From Chrysaora quinquecirrha (taxonomy: Eukaryota; Cnidaria; Scyphozoa; Semaeostomeae; Pelagiidae), in assembly GCA_014526335.1 (NCBI GenBank), contig JACTAT010000291.1, positions 2,996-66,995 on the forward strand: a stretch of DNA of 64,000 bases. The letters run 5' to 3'. Position numbers and translations under genes: made by a program. Below, in pieces: positions 1 to 13,900 of this stretch. Within the stretch, counting starts at the first letter, position 1. Each line of letters begins with the position of its first letter. The notes under the pieces were generated by a model, which ran no database searches, had not been told where the DNA came from, and worked only from the letters and a program-made list of their open reading frames with translations.

Positions 1-3000
1 GCTTTAGAGTTGTCAGCTGACACGAATTCTTTTTTCCTGATTTCAGGTTTTTTCAATACTTCAGGTTTCGCATTAACATTTTCACTTTCATTCTTCTTGC
101 TTTCAAGTTGCAATAGATTCTTTGATTTTGAAATATTGGTTTCCGCTTGAGCAAGTTTTTCTGGCTGAGATTCATCGCGCGACTCACCCTTAGGACTATG
201 GTTACTTTCAGACTTTGCAAGTATAACTTCCTCTTCTTTAATAACAGAGTCACTCTGTGTGGTCGGCAGAGGACTCTCTTCTTTTTTCAAACTTGTGTTG
301 CTCTTTGATTTCGTGAGATGCTCCCACGATCCGAATTCATCATCTGACGACACCTGATGTTGGCTTTTTTCAGACAAGATCTTTCTGTCCTCGGGTGTTT
401 TGATGATAACAGTGTCACTCAGTTCCATGTCATTTGAAATCTCTTCAGTGATGGAATCATCCATTTTCACAGGCTTTGTGTTGCTATACTTTCTCGTATC
501 TGTAACATCTGCAGTGGTCTGTATCGTATTTGTTTCTGAGTCACTCACTATTTCAATTTTCTCTTTAGTTTTATTGACTACTGATCCCTGTGAGTTGTAC
601 CTTGTAGGTCTGCGCCTCCCTCGTGGTGCAAGGCGAATTTTATCCTGGGCCGCACTAGTCCTTGATGAAGGAGTGGTCTCATTAACTTCGCTTATGTCAC
701 TTAATACGAACGATTGTTCTGAAAATAAAATTTCATATTGGTAACACCAAAGACAGGTAAAAAAAGCATACAAATACTGCAAAGGTGTAAAAATTCACTT
801 CTTATTGGACTAAAAATTATACCGATTGAATTAAGCAACTCTTCTGACTTTTTTAAACCTTTTTTGTCTAGTGTTGAGACAGAATGATACCAATCGCAAG
901 TATGATATGAGCACATAATACCAAAATCTTTTTCTTCAGACAGTCTTATAAAACGTTAGAAATTGGCCGAAAGAATACGCTCTGGTAGAAAGCATTTATT
1001 CCCACGTGTGGATTGATGCCACGACGCCAATTGATTGTTATTTTGTGCTGAATGCTAATCAGACGACTGCTTGAGATGAACAGCTTTTAATCACATCAAA
1101 AAATTCAGAGAAGGATTTGGTCAAGGGGTAACAGCGTTTACGGACTGGGTTTAGCCAAATCATTCTTGATTGCTATGAAAATCATGTTTTGAAAGTATAA
1201 AAAAATCCTTCTTTTTGCATCATTGCAACATTTGTTAAACGGGTTCGGGTTTTTAACAAATTTAACTAGCATTTTGATTGAGGTACGGGTGTTTCACTGA
1301 TTGTAAGTCTTGTGTAGTATTTAGCATTTGAAAAAAAGAAAGTATCCTTAGATATTGCAACTGTTTATGGGCAGACACAACAGGAAGAAGTTCTATGGGG
1401 CAGGAAGAAATATTGGCATATAGATAATTTTAAGTGATTATTAAGTCTTCTTTTAAAGCTGTCGTAAATTGTTGCTTACCTATGATGAAAACCACACGGT
1501 GGAAGTGGGCAAAGTTAAAAAGCAAACTTAAAATATTCAAAACTTCACCTGAAAACATAGAAAGATAATGAAAAGAACCAACTCACCCAGCTGTTTTTCA
1601 TTGATATTTTCATTTTCAACCAAAGAAACTTGAAAAAATGAATCATCAGCAAAAACTGCACTGATTGTTGAAATTTCTTCCTTCAGATCATCATCTTTCT
1701 GCAAAGCATCTTGTTGAATATGTTTTCTTGGTTTTTGTTCCACAGGAGAGACAGGTTCACTTGCACTCTCATTCTTTTTTGACACCTTAAATTTGCTTTT
1801 CCAAGATGATCGTAACTTCATCTTCCTTCCAAAAAACTTTGCAACACCATGTGCACCATGCTTGAAGAAGGAAAATACAGGTAGTTATTCGATTATCTGA
1901 CCCCTCGTTTATCCGGACTTCAATTATCCGGACTGTCAAAATGTTCAACTACGAAAGCATTATACAGTGAATATTCTATTTTTCTTTGCACAAATGACAA
2001 CCATTTGAAGATCAAAATAACATGCAGAAATTACCACAAAATCACTCTAAAACCTCAAATACTCTAGTAGTGGAGAGTTTCTTGTTTGAAAAATAATCTT
2101 AAAAAGCTAATCTTCTAAGTTTGTAACTGGTTTTGTGCTGTGATTATATATTTTTGATTATCTGGAATTTTGGATTATCTGCACACACTTTGAAAATCTT
2201 GTGTCCTGAGTAGGCCCTATAATCGAATAACTACTGCCTGTAATAAACAATTACAGATCTGAAAATATTTTGAAGGAAAAAAGAGATTGATCCAATAATG
2301 ATACTTCTTAAAACCATGACCTTAAGGTCTATAGGTGTATGCTCTATCAATTGTGCTATCTGTGGCAGTTTCAGTAAAACAAATTAGCATTCAACTCTAG
2401 TCTACCCTATCTACCCTCTCTACCTTGATAACATTGCAGTCACCCATTAACCCACACTGGCAGAACTTTAAAATCATTCAACACCTAATTCCTGGTTCAA
2501 GGGATTAAATAAAGCAAGAACTGAAAGAAAATTTCTTCTTAATCAATAAGACAAATTGAAAATATTTCCTTGTAGCTCTTCATTGATTTGAAAGTCTTTC
2601 CACGAACAAATTATTACCTTTTTAGATTTCTAATGTGGTGGTGCTTGAAATTGAATGGTTAGCCTTATTCTATAGAGGCAAAATAGAAACTTTACAACAA
2701 TATCACTTACTTTTTGTTTCTGATCTGACTCGTGACTTTCAGTGCCACTTGCAACTCCAGAGGGAGAATCACTTCCCAGACTGAGTCTCCGATTTTCATC
2801 TGTTTCAGCTAGTTTATCATAATCTAAATCAGATGTTGATTGAGTTCTCTTTTTTTCATCAAGACCTCTATTATTTTCTTTGGAATTACTTTTATTTTTT
2901 GGTCGTTTAACAAATTGTTTGACTCTACTAAAAAACCCTTTCCTTTGCTTCTTTTTATTATGCTCTGCAGGCGAATCATTATCAGATGTATCAGGTTTGC

Positions 3001-3175
3001 TTTCAACAATAGTTATCTCTTCTGCATTTGATTTGCTGTGATTTGTAGGTCTTGGACCAGGAGAAGGTTTTGAATTTCCACTGCTCGCTTTGCTTGCATT
3101 AGCTTCACTGTTTTTTCCTTGTTCTTTACTATTCAACTGCGCTGTTAACTCACTTAGAACGTTTGCAGAGGCCAT
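1..3175 (-). CDS. 5' part of a multi-exon gene for a charged, disordered protein (unrecognised)
   Basis: Three coding segments join in phase: 3175-2711, 1860-1587 and 718 to beyond base 1. The junctions have GT donors at 2710 and 1586 and AG acceptors beside 1861 and 719. The start is the ATG at 3175, in a good context (A at -3, G at +4, residues MASANVLSEL); an open frame continues upstream without another obvious start. The protein is low in hydrophobic residues and rich in S, K, E, D and N. It has a basic stretch (KKKQRKGFFSRVKQFVKRPK, about residues 70-90), a second basic stretch at the start of exon 2 (FFGRKMKLRSSWKSKFK), and in exon 3 an RLAPRGRRRPTR segment. That last motif faintly recalls the capping-protein-interaction motifs of CRACD- or FAM21-type proteins, but this is only a resemblance. 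No catalytic domain is visible and the C-terminus lies outside the window. Gene structure is fairly secure; function is unknown. Confidence 0.6.
1878..2240. mobile_element. TA-flanked MITE (pogo/Tc1-mariner type)
   Basis: A 363-bp element whose ends read CAGGTAGTTATTCGATTAT and the inverse ATAATCGAATAACTACTGCCTG-type sequence, flanked by TA on both sides. TATCCGGA-type motifs recur inside. There is no ORF. It lies in the intron upstream of exon 2 of the leftmost gene. TA duplication and CAG termini fit a non-autonomous pogo or Tc1/mariner element. Confidence 0.75.
2297..2369 (-). repeat. Degenerate tRNA-like sequence (SINE head or tRNA relic)
   Basis: On the minus strand the segment contains a D-arm-like GATAGCACAATTGATAGAGC and a T-arm-like AAGGTCATGGTTTTAAG. 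This resembles RNA polymerase III A and B boxes, but the B box has lost the GTTCGA core and the acceptor stem does not pair well. It is more likely a decayed tRNA-derived SINE than a working tRNA. Confidence 0.4.
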
Positions 3176-5582
3176 CTTTGTATCAACAATTTGATGATCG
3201 ATTGCTTTGAATTTTATTAAGCTGGCTTTGCTTCTATCAAGCTGAATTTGCTCTCTTAAGCTGATTTGTTTGAACTGGTAAGGACCTTGAATGAAACACC
3301 AAAAATGTTTAAAGAAACAAAGACCAGGAACTGAGGGACTTATTACGCTGTCACTGTCAGATATTGGACAAACCACAAATGACTAAACAACAAATGGAAG
3401 AAGCAGGGCTTCCATGCCACTGGCAAAACAGCCACTGGAATCAGTCAGAGGAACAACATACTATAGGGCTTCCCAACCAAAGCACTGCACAGTGCTGGGA
3501 TATATAAGCCAAAAGAAAAAGATCCCCTATATTGGATACATTAACACCCAACAGTCTCTTTGAATAACAGGAGGCACAGGCCAAGTCCTCAGATGGAATC
3601 CAACCATACAATCTCTCAAAGAGTAAGGGTTGGAGGCTGAACACCTATAACTGTAAGATACTTCTCAAGAAGGGACTTTAATACTTGAGTAGGCAAAAAA
3701 TGAGATATTTCAGTATATGCTTGCTTGAATAGTTCGTAAGTGGGTGACTGCTTCTACCTCGAGGCTTTCTGAACATGTTATGAAATTCTGGGCCCTCATA
3801 ATCATCGAAACATTCAACTGCATTGAACAAATTAAACAGAGAAGTTTCTCTTTTATGCAAATACAGAAATAAAGAGTTGGATAAAATTAGTCCAAAAATA
3901 GAAAACAGGCAGGCTGAAAACATGTTTATAAAAAATTGTGTAAATAATAATGATAATGAGTAAAAATATCAACAAAAATTTACCTTTTGAAAGCTTATGA
4001 TCATTTAGACAGGCCTAAAAGATGAAAAATGATATATACTGTGATCCTTGAAACACATGCAAACAGGGTGATGTACCCCAAAATTGTTTTTTAATAAATT
4101 GAGACATATGCATAACTGTTGATTTTTCAAATATTTTTTCTCTGTTCATAACATAAGTAACCATTAAACACTTTTCACTAATACTAAATAGTATATAAAA
4201 AAAAGTATATATTTTTGTCTTACCCTGAAGCCTGGATTTAAATTCATTCTATAATTTATTTCAATTAGTCAAAAGGTAAAACCAAAATACAATTTTTGGT
4301 GGAAATTGAGCTCTGAAGATAGTAAAATTGAATATTTTTCACTTGATTCTCATCCTCCTTTTAAAATGTATTTTGAAGAGCAATGCCCGAAGATGCATTC
4401 CTACCGAAAAAATCTGTTTGAATTTACTTTGAGTCTAACTTAGCAAACATAAGAGCTTGAAATGACAATTCATCATTTGACAATAGCCATATTCTCAAAA
4501 AATGAATTGAAGAAAACCACTTCAACCAACCATCTTAAAAATTCAACAGCAGTGGCTTTTGGTTGAATACTATCAGTTGCTATGTTATACTCAAGGCAAT
4601 ATTTTATATAAACAGTCCGCTATATCAAGAGAAGCAGTTTCTTTCAGTCATCTTTCCATCATCTTTCTTTCAGTGTTATTATTGTTGCTATGTTTGCTGT
4701 GTGAGCCTCTTGAAAATGTTTATGAAATATATTATGTGGTAAAACCCATTGGACAGCAGCTTATTAGCAATTTATTTTGCCCAATTCCGGTAAGAAACTT
4801 GTTAATTAAACTAAGAAACGAAAATATCATTATATCTATCACTTTCATTTCTGATATTTTTAAAGTTAAAGTATTTTAACATTTGTTTACATTTTTGCAC
4901 CAGCCAAAATGGTGTAGATATAAATTCATCAAGACCAAGTAATGGTGTTTACTTGTAAATTTATCTTTAAAACTTGATGTCAAACGTATGTAGAGCAAAG
5001 ATTTTGTTTAATTCTAATCAAAGAAATCGGTCGCGGATTTACCAAAAAGTGAGACTGTAGATAGGTATCCTAACAAACACAAAACGAAAGTGCACAAAAG
5101 AAGTAAGCGAATGAAAACTTAAAATGAAGAATCTCTTCTCATTGGTATCTTTAGATCTAAATGATAAAGCTCTCACCTTAAAATCCGCTTATTTTCATTG
5201 GGAATAACAGTAATTTCCCCTCGAAAGTATGCTTTTGAACATAATTTTCAGCTGAACTTAGGCCAACACGCCCAAACCGACATATCCGCTTAAAACATTC
5301 CTGACTTTAAATTCACAATAGACTTAGGCCGATAGGCCCCAATCCAGACCAAACTATCTACCTACCTACTTATTATTGTTGTATGAAAAAGCAAATAACT
5401 ATATCTAAGCAAATAAAACAGTAGAAAAATTCCAGAGAATAATACTTACAAAGATTGTTCAAGTAATTTGCTTTCCTCTCTTCTCGTCAACATCTGTTAT
5501 GTTTCATTACTTTTATTTACATCTGTTCTCGCTCGCCATTGTAGTTTATTTACTACGCGCCGAGCACTTTGAAATTGAAACG
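3176..5582. other. No gene seen
   Basis: AT-rich sequence with only short, unconvincing open frames. It may contain untranslated exons and the promoter of the leftmost minus-strand gene, but nothing specific can be supported. Confidence 0.5.
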
Positions 5583-6428
5583 CAACCTCGTACCCAGGGT
5601 AAATAGGACCTCTACGTGAGCACTGCGCTGCCCCATTTGACCCTGGAACCGGTTTCGCTGTTCTGCATTCTGATTGGCTAAGAACAAACAATCGAATTTT
5701 TGTCCGCAACATTAGAAATGGTGTTCGGCCGAATGAAAGAAATTTCAAAACAAAGCTGCTGCGGCCTGGGGCTTTTCCACTCCTACCCGACATAAAAAAG
5801 CTAAAATTTTTTGTTGAACACAATTTCAAAGTGAAGAAATCTCATTCATGCCATAAATATAGCAAAGCCAAACTTCTTTGCAGCAAATACGCATATGACT
5901 CAACTAATAAATCTTTAACAAATCTACAGGCTTTAAATAAATTGATCTCACCTGAAATACTTGAGTTCTACTTGTAAAAGAGGAAAGCAATGAAGTTTTG
6001 TATCAATAATGAGCGAAATCTAGCTAACCAATTCACAAAAAAAGATTTCTTTCTGACTTGCAGAAACTCTCGGTGAAATTTCCAAAATTAACAAACATGA
6101 TAACTTCTGCAAGTGCTTGCTAACATGTATTTCTCTCTACTGATTTCTTTTAAGCATTTATCTGTTCATTTTGTTTCAAACAAAGTTCACTCTGTTTCAA
6201 ATGAATTGTTGAAAGCAAATGTATCAGAACTAACCATTGTGCTGCGTCCCAAACTCGTTGATGAGTTGGAGAGCTGTGGCCGCCACAGCCACTGACTGGA
6301 ATCATTTACATAATTTATGCTAATTATTCGAAGCCAAAAATTGACAAATTTTGTCAACCGGTCCCAAGGGTATCTGTTGCGCGCTAATCTAACAACAACA
6401 ACAACAGATATCCTTGGGAACGAAGTTG
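5583..6428. mobile_element. Mutator-like non-autonomous element with 9-bp TSD
   Basis: The left end reads CAACCTCGTACCCAGGG and the right end CCTTGGGAACGAAGTTG, an imperfect inverted repeat. Both sides are flanked by the perfect 9-bp direct repeat ATTGAAACG. A CAA repeat lies next to the right end. A short member of the same family sits at 15436-15565. A 9-bp duplication is typical of Mutator-like elements. Apparent ORFs inside are not convincing. Confidence 0.75.
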
Positions 6429-7940
6429 ATTGAAACGCGATCAGGGTCGTCAAATGACCGCCACATTGTAGCCCTGTGATCGGGGTTCCCAATTCAAAAT
6501 CATGAACTTTCGGGGAAGTGCTCAAGGGCGTTTATCTTAAAATTGACAAACGGTACAGTACAAGAACATCAGGAAGTAATTATTTGTTGATACACGTTTT
6601 TTTCATAAGAAGAACCTCACGCTTCCATTCAATTTTCTCTGTTATCTCAGAAACTACTGGAGTTCGGAGTTTGACCCAAAAACGTCCGCAGGCGTGAAGC
6701 CTTTGTCCACAGAACGCTATTCTAATATATATTTCTGTTATGTATTACCTTTCATTGCCTTTTTAATCTGCTTTTTTTTTCAAGCTGTAGATCATGTATC
6801 TAATGATATTGTGTCGGATTTTTATTTGACAAAGCAGGTTAAATGTCTGGCAACTCAAAAGAGCTGATGTGGAGTAGCTATATAATAAAAAGGGAGGGAT
6901 GTGGAATAAATAATAAAAAGCATTTTTGGGAAAAGGGAAGGGGTTGGCAATATGGTCAAAATCTGTCCAAAGATAAAACACACGCAGGCTTAAGCAAGAT
7001 GCTCTTATGAAAAATGTGTGCATAAAGTGTAACATGCCATTTTTTCTGATCTAAGGAGGGAGTGGAGGGAGTGAAGGGAGAAGGGTCAGCAACGAGAGGG
7101 TGGATAGTCCCTTATTGAGAAAAACGCAGAAAAAAGGTGTGTATCCCTCTCAATGTTTGCTTTGCTCCCTTGCCCTTCACACATGCAGGCATCCCTACAC
7201 TCTTTCCTTTTTATAAGAACACACTACACACTTAAAGAATATGGAGGCATCTCTTTGCCTTTTGTGGGATTTATTGAGATTAACAACGATTTATATAGTG
7301 ATTTCTCCATTTCTGATAGATATTTCGGAACTTGCTTTGCAAACATTTCTCCGATAATTGCTGTAAAAATGACTGGATTCTTTCTCGGTAGACTTACGTG
7401 ATATTTGTAGGATTTATGAAACTCGGAAGATTTGTAAGATTCATGAAGATTTATCGACAAGGTTTACGAGATTAATGATGTGGTACACCCTTCGTTGAAA
7501 AGAATAAATATAAGACAGATAAAGACATTACGAACATGGAATCCCTTTGTGTTCCCTTAGTTTTAATCAGGCAACTGTTATGAAAAGCTTAAAGGAAGAA
7601 CAGTCAAGAAGTGACCAGTCCAATCGCTCTTCCTTATAAAGCTATAAAATCGGCCACCATCTCTGCTCACCAACGAAGAGCTTAGGCTGGACATAAGCCT
7701 TTGGGTCAATGTCTCTCGAAACACCTGAGTTGTCAACGAGTGTGTGCAGCCAAGAAAGGTCCGCAAAGCTACTTGCAAAAAGTTTCATTTCCATTCAATT
7801 CCTCGATTCTATATACAATTTAGTTAAGCTGGATACAAAATGAATTTGGCGATAATTAGGTAAATTATCAAAAATATAAATTTAAAGATTTTGGCAGTTT
7901 CACCAAATATGGATGTTGAAAGTAAATTTTATGATTTTTC
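6429..7940. other. No gene seen; probable 3' flank of ATG7
   Basis: AT-rich spacer between the Mutator-like element and the ATG7 stop codon at 7941-7943. The last few hundred bases should hold the ATG7 3'UTR. No polyadenylation site was assigned. Confidence 0.4.
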
Positions 7941-10900
7941 TTAGTCATCATCGCTTTCTTCGTCAGTCCATTCCAGAATCTAGAAATGCAAACAAATTCT
8001 AGTTTACTGTTTCATTTTTATTTTGTAACATTATTAGAAACAGTTTATACATTGCCAGTACCCAAGATATAATACCAAAAATGGCAGACTAAGTAACCTC
8101 TCTTAAATAAACACTCAATAAACACCCAGAGCGTTTGTAAAACTTCTTAGACCTCGTTTACACAGAAGAACTAAAAATCGGTCCCGGTCCGACCCAATGC
8201 CAGTTTTATCTCCAAAAAGCCTTTCGCTTACACGTAATCTCCTGGACCCGTATCATTTCTGGCCCTATTCAGAACCAGTTTCTGTACCTGTTCAGAAGTA
8301 GAGCCAGCTCGTCTCTGGCTCTGTTTGGATCCCGATCAAAGCTGCTACTGATACGAAACGTGGCTAAAAGACAACGAGAAAGCCTAAAAGAACACATGAT
8401 TCTTCGAAAAGAAATCGAATTTTCTGCTTTAGCCCCACCCCCACCCCTCAAGATGTTGCTCTGATAAAAATAAGAGATTTTGAGCAGTTTTGTAGCAAAA
8501 AGTATGGCAGCGCATGATTCAACTTAAAAGAAAACGGTAGTGAAATATTTCTGAATCGTATCAGAACCGATCCGGATTAAGTTCTTCTAGGAAAAACGAG
8601 TGAGAAAAAAGCCCGAACTGGCTCTGGATCCAGTTTCTCTCGTGTAAACAGGGAATTTCAAGGGAGCGTTAATGAAAAATACGGTATGTCTCGAATATGT
8701 TCCCTGGGCGGCAAATGGTAACATACACGTTTTTTATTTTATAAGAAAGTTTTTTTTGGGCCAGTATTGAAACTTTCTTAGATATTTCATGTTTTCAGTA
8801 CCAAAACTTTCTTGTGAATTTCTTACCAAAAATTTTAGAATGCAGTATTTTTGCGAATGCACAGTTTAGGGCAGTGTATACATTGCACGAATACCACGTT
8901 TTTCATAGAAAATAATCACAAGACTCGTTTAATAGCAAGTTGAGCGACTGAACAGAACAGCGAAAATAACATACAAAACATTAAGAGTGAAAATATGAAA
9001 CAGAACTTTCGCTTAAGTTTCAAGAATCCAGTATTGAACTTTCTTAAGTTTTTAATATGTTGAGCACTACTTTCTTATTAACCACTTTCTTATAAAAAAA
9101 ACGTGTAATTCAACTGACCGAAGGGACATTCAATCCGGCTTCGTTTACCGAAATAACTAGATGTTAAACGAAAATTCAAAAACCGAAACCAGAAAACCAG
9201 TGCGTCGATATGACAAACATTGCTGAAATGCGAAGATTTGTATTTTCAGTGCATTTCAAGGGATTATTGGCAGTATGGATGGTTCAATCATAAGCTAATT
9301 GCAAAGCCATCATAACGAAAGCACAAGAAACAAGTTATTGTCATCAGTTATCCGTTTAAGTATCTTTGTAACTTTCTACAAAAATCATACATCTAGTCAT
9401 CGATTGTAGAAAAATTAAGCTAAAATAGAATAGATAAAAGGTCAAAAAATTGTTAACCTCAGCTTCGATTGTGCTTTGATGTAACTTCGTAAGACCCGTT
9501 CTATCTTCAAGATATTTCGGTACATTGAATACTTTCAATAAAAAATCGAATCCTTCTTCCTTGTAGGCTTTTACAACCTGTAAGAAAAACACAACAAAAA
9601 TGTAGCTACTACAAAACGACGAGAACAGTGTCATGAAAAATAAAAAGAAAATGAGCTTAGAATAGTTTGGATGTGGTAATCGGGATGTAGTAATGTTAAT
9701 GAAATATTTCCGGCCAGAATATATTAATTAAGCTAGCTAACGTACATTCAACTAAAGCTCTAAAAGACGCACCACATTCTAACTAGAGGCATCTCAGTTA
9801 ATGCAATATTAAAGCAATGCATGAAAGCTCCACTCAGTTGTTTTCTCTTATCAACCACATCGTTACCGGTAAGGTAACTTAAATACAAAACTAAAGCTGT
9901 TAAAGAGTAATGGCATTTTGATATTGGTGTGTTATCAAGCTTACCACATCAGAACATGCTGTGCAGCAATCAAAAGCGAGACTACATGGAAGAAGCACTT
10001 GAAATCTTGATAAGAATCCACGCAGCTGAAAATAATAATAGATATTACATTCAGACAAAGTTCAAAGCCATCAATAATAGCAAAAATATGCTAAAATATC
10101 TACAAGAATGGAACTGCTTAAAAAATGAAAGCGAACGGTCTAAATCATATGATACTTACGATAACAATTAATTACTTTCTTAATACCTCTCTCATTAGTT
10201 TCCTAAATTGTTCTCTCAGTAAGAAATTCATTTTATAACTGGGGAAGGAGCTTAATCGAGGGAAGCACCTTATTTGAATTATTGATTGAAAAAAGGGGGA
10301 CGCCTATTAGAAAGTGGTGCTGTTTCGGACAGGGGCACCCATTCGAGTAAATACGGAAACCTATATATGTGAAGTATACCTGATGTGGAACAATCCCAAG
10401 AGTAGTACCAAATTCACTTTCAAAATAATCTTCAGCAGTGGTTACATCTGCGGCAGCGTATCCACTAAGAAAAACAACATCGTTAACGTAAAAACCTCAA
10501 AGTAACATTTTAAGGCTAGCAAAATATAGCAATTGTAATGTAATTTCTTCCCAGTGGACAAATCTACAGTGTTGTACTTAAATATTTGAAACAATACAGA
10601 ACTTTTCATTGCACTTGAATTACAGTAATGTACTTCGATTAAACGCACCCTACTTTTAAACTCTCCCCCCCGATTGAATCCGCCTCTAAATCTTTTATTA
10701 TGTAAATCTCCGTCTTTCCGCGTCTTTCAAATGTGCCCTTCTAATAAACGCACCTCTAAAACGGGGTTGTTTATTCTAATCAGTGGCTGTTTTCGGTTAA
10801 TAACTAGTTCAACGAGGTTACAAAATCAAAGGTTTAAAAATTATATAGGAATTTAGAAATAAGGCCTCCTTTAACTTGATTTTTCTTTTATTTCCATTTT

Positions 10901-13900
10901 AGACATTCCCAAATTCAAATTATGTCCTTTCGTAATAGATCGTCCTGATGCAAAAAATTTGATGTGAATAAAACTTAACCCCCTCCTCTTACACCCTAAT
11001 AATCCTTTACACCCCCTCCCTCGGATACACATCCCCCTAAATGTTAATAGGTCAGATGGATAGCTAGTTGAAAGATATATCAAGACATGACAAGCATGAA
11101 GCCATACCCATCTTTATGCTGCAGTAAGGAGACTAGAAGTTCAACAGCCAATGCACTTGCCATCATTGATATGCCAGGTCTTGATACAGTACACTGCTGA
11201 TCAAGGGTGCGATCTCTTGTTGACTGAAAGGTAATATATAGATAGATAATAAACAGTCGTTCAAATCACACTTGCCATGTTTATAATATACGAAATACGT
11301 ATACGAGACGGTAGATGCTGGCATATAGGAATTTATTTTGGGGAAAGCAATATTTCGATCAACCAAGATAAGGGATTGATATGACCAAACTTGACCTTTG
11401 TTACGACTTGGAGTAATGGAGAGTCCGTTTTCAGTTTTTCAGCCATCGTGGATAGCGTAGCAATGACGTACATAGCCAATTATCTTTAGTTCGATACCTG
11501 TTGTGGCCTAATACGAAGATTGGCATCAATCTCCCAATTTTCTTCAAAAATATTTTTTCAACACAAAATACTTGGTACAAGATACGGAGAAAGTAATTGC
11601 AGATTCGGAATCAGGAGGTTGCATCTATTCCAAGATTAAACATTTTTGACTGGAGAGGCCCTTTAAAACAAAGTTTCAATAAGTTGCCTAAAACCTACAC
11701 CAATCTCTTTACTGATTGTGCGAGTCTCTTGTCACAATGGTATTTTTTATGCTAAGTCCATGTTCATGTTCCTTCTCTCTAGGTAAGTTTTTATATATTT
11801 CCTTCCAGTGTTTCGCACATTTCAATTTGTTTCAATAATTTTTTAGCAATGAAAGGTAAACGTGGCCGAGACAGACCAAGGTCAGCAAAGAACAAGATGG
11901 AGGTATAACATGGAAGGAGAATTGCAAGAACGTAACATAACAGCTGATATCACAGGAAATAGGGACATAAGAGCAGGCAACCGACGCGATTGACCGAGGC
12001 AACGTCAAGTAGAAGAAGGAAAAATATTGCTGACGAAATGTTCAAGTGTGCTGGTGGGTATACTAGTCTACAGATATACATACTTTATACAACAAATACT
12101 CGCTGAATAACTTTGCTACTGCGAAAGATAAGCTAAAAAAGTTTCGTAATGGTTTGTTTAAAAACTGAGACAAAACAAGATTGTAAGAGTGAGCTTTATT
12201 AATTTTTAAGCAGCGAAACAAAATCTTTCTGTTTTTGCATTTCTTTATTTGAGTCGCAAAAGTTTCTTTTATTACGCAAAGGTGAAAGACAATAAAAAGA
12301 AAGAAAAAACTCATAGATCCCAAAACACCCAGACAGACAGAAAATGACAGGTATAAAATGAAGGAAAAAAGAAAACCAAATCCAGCAAAGAAAAAAGAAA
12401 CAAGTAAGTATAAAGTATCCACAAGTTTAACACTAATGTGCAAAAGTGTCCAATAACTGCCGGAAAACTCTTACCCAGTAATCTCTACACAACCTATCAA
12501 CGATGACTTTCTTCTGAGAAATGCCCAAGAACCTCTGACTTGGCGACCATTGCTTCTTATAAAATTCTACCACACGACTTGTATAGTTATTAAGCCTTAG
12601 GGCGTAAAAGTGCTACCCACGGAGGGGATAAAGTGCCACCTTCATATACCACAAAATAATGATTATTATTACACTCGTTTTACAAAATAAAACAATGATA
12701 GTATGAAGTTGAATAGATGCTGTGTCAAAACTGCACACAAATACGCCTTACTTAAGAAACTACTGCTCCAGTAACCAAACCGAATTTTGAACCACTATAG
12801 TGTAGACAGGGTTTTCTGCAACAATCTAGCAAAGAGGGTAACCTTGAGTTTTTTCACTGAAATATGCTAAGAAAAGGTAGGAGAACACGAATCCAAGATG
12901 GGCCTTCAAAAATTTTCAACGGAAGTAGCCTTAATTAATGCCTAATTAGGCCTAATTAAGTCAATTAAAAAAGTTGCATTTTCTGAAATCTGATTACTGC
13001 AATATGTAGATCTTGAAACGCTGAGTAAAATTGTCTTTGACTGTATTTCAATACAACCTACCAGTTTTGAGAAAAACTCGTTTGAAATTATGATGACGTC
13101 ATCACCATTATGAAGCCAAGAAGAACGCATGCGCCTTTGAGACGCGACAGTCTATTTTCTTACACTTAACCTTAATCACCATTATGATCAGTACAGACCT
13201 GGATTCTATTTTTCAGCTTGTATAACTTTATGAGTTGGGGGTTCAGTAGCCACAAAACCTCTAATTATGCCATATATGTACGCCAAGACAGCAGAATGAT
13301 GATGATTGGGTGTGGTTGTGACATCATAAGGGGGTCAATGACGTCATAGGGGCAACTGACGTCATAATGGAACCAAAATGATGCCCAGTCATCCATGAGC
13401 CAAAAGGTGTTGTGAATGACTACTCATGTTCGAGATTTGAAGTTTTAATATTAAACCTGCTGGAAATGACGAGAGGTCACATTTGTTATACAGTATTCAT
13501 AATGGGATTCCTATTGTTTATGTAGTGAACGCCCTTTCTTCCTTTTTCCAAACTTGCGGTGCGGCTTATTATGCTTATTATGCTGTCATACATACACGTA
13601 TCGCATTGTGAGCGGTTTTTTGACGGTTCGACCCCTATTTTTGAATTTACGCGAGTCGACAAAAGCCCATACTGAACCTTAGGACGATGACGTCATCATT
13701 ATTTCAAACGAGTTTTTCTCAAAACTGGTAGGTTGTATTGAAATACAGTCAAAGACAATTTTAATCAGCGTTTCAAGATCTACATATTGCAGTAATCAGA
13801 TTTCAAAAAATGCAACTTTTTTAATTGACTTGATTAGGCATAATTAGGAGTTAATTAAGGGCACTTCCGGCAAAAATTTTTGAGGGCCCATCTTGGATTC

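Noticed and set aside
5497..5829. 110-codon minus-strand ORF
   Set aside because: Overlaps the end of a Mutator-like element and shares a translated repeat with the unrelated locus at 15510; no gene evidence.
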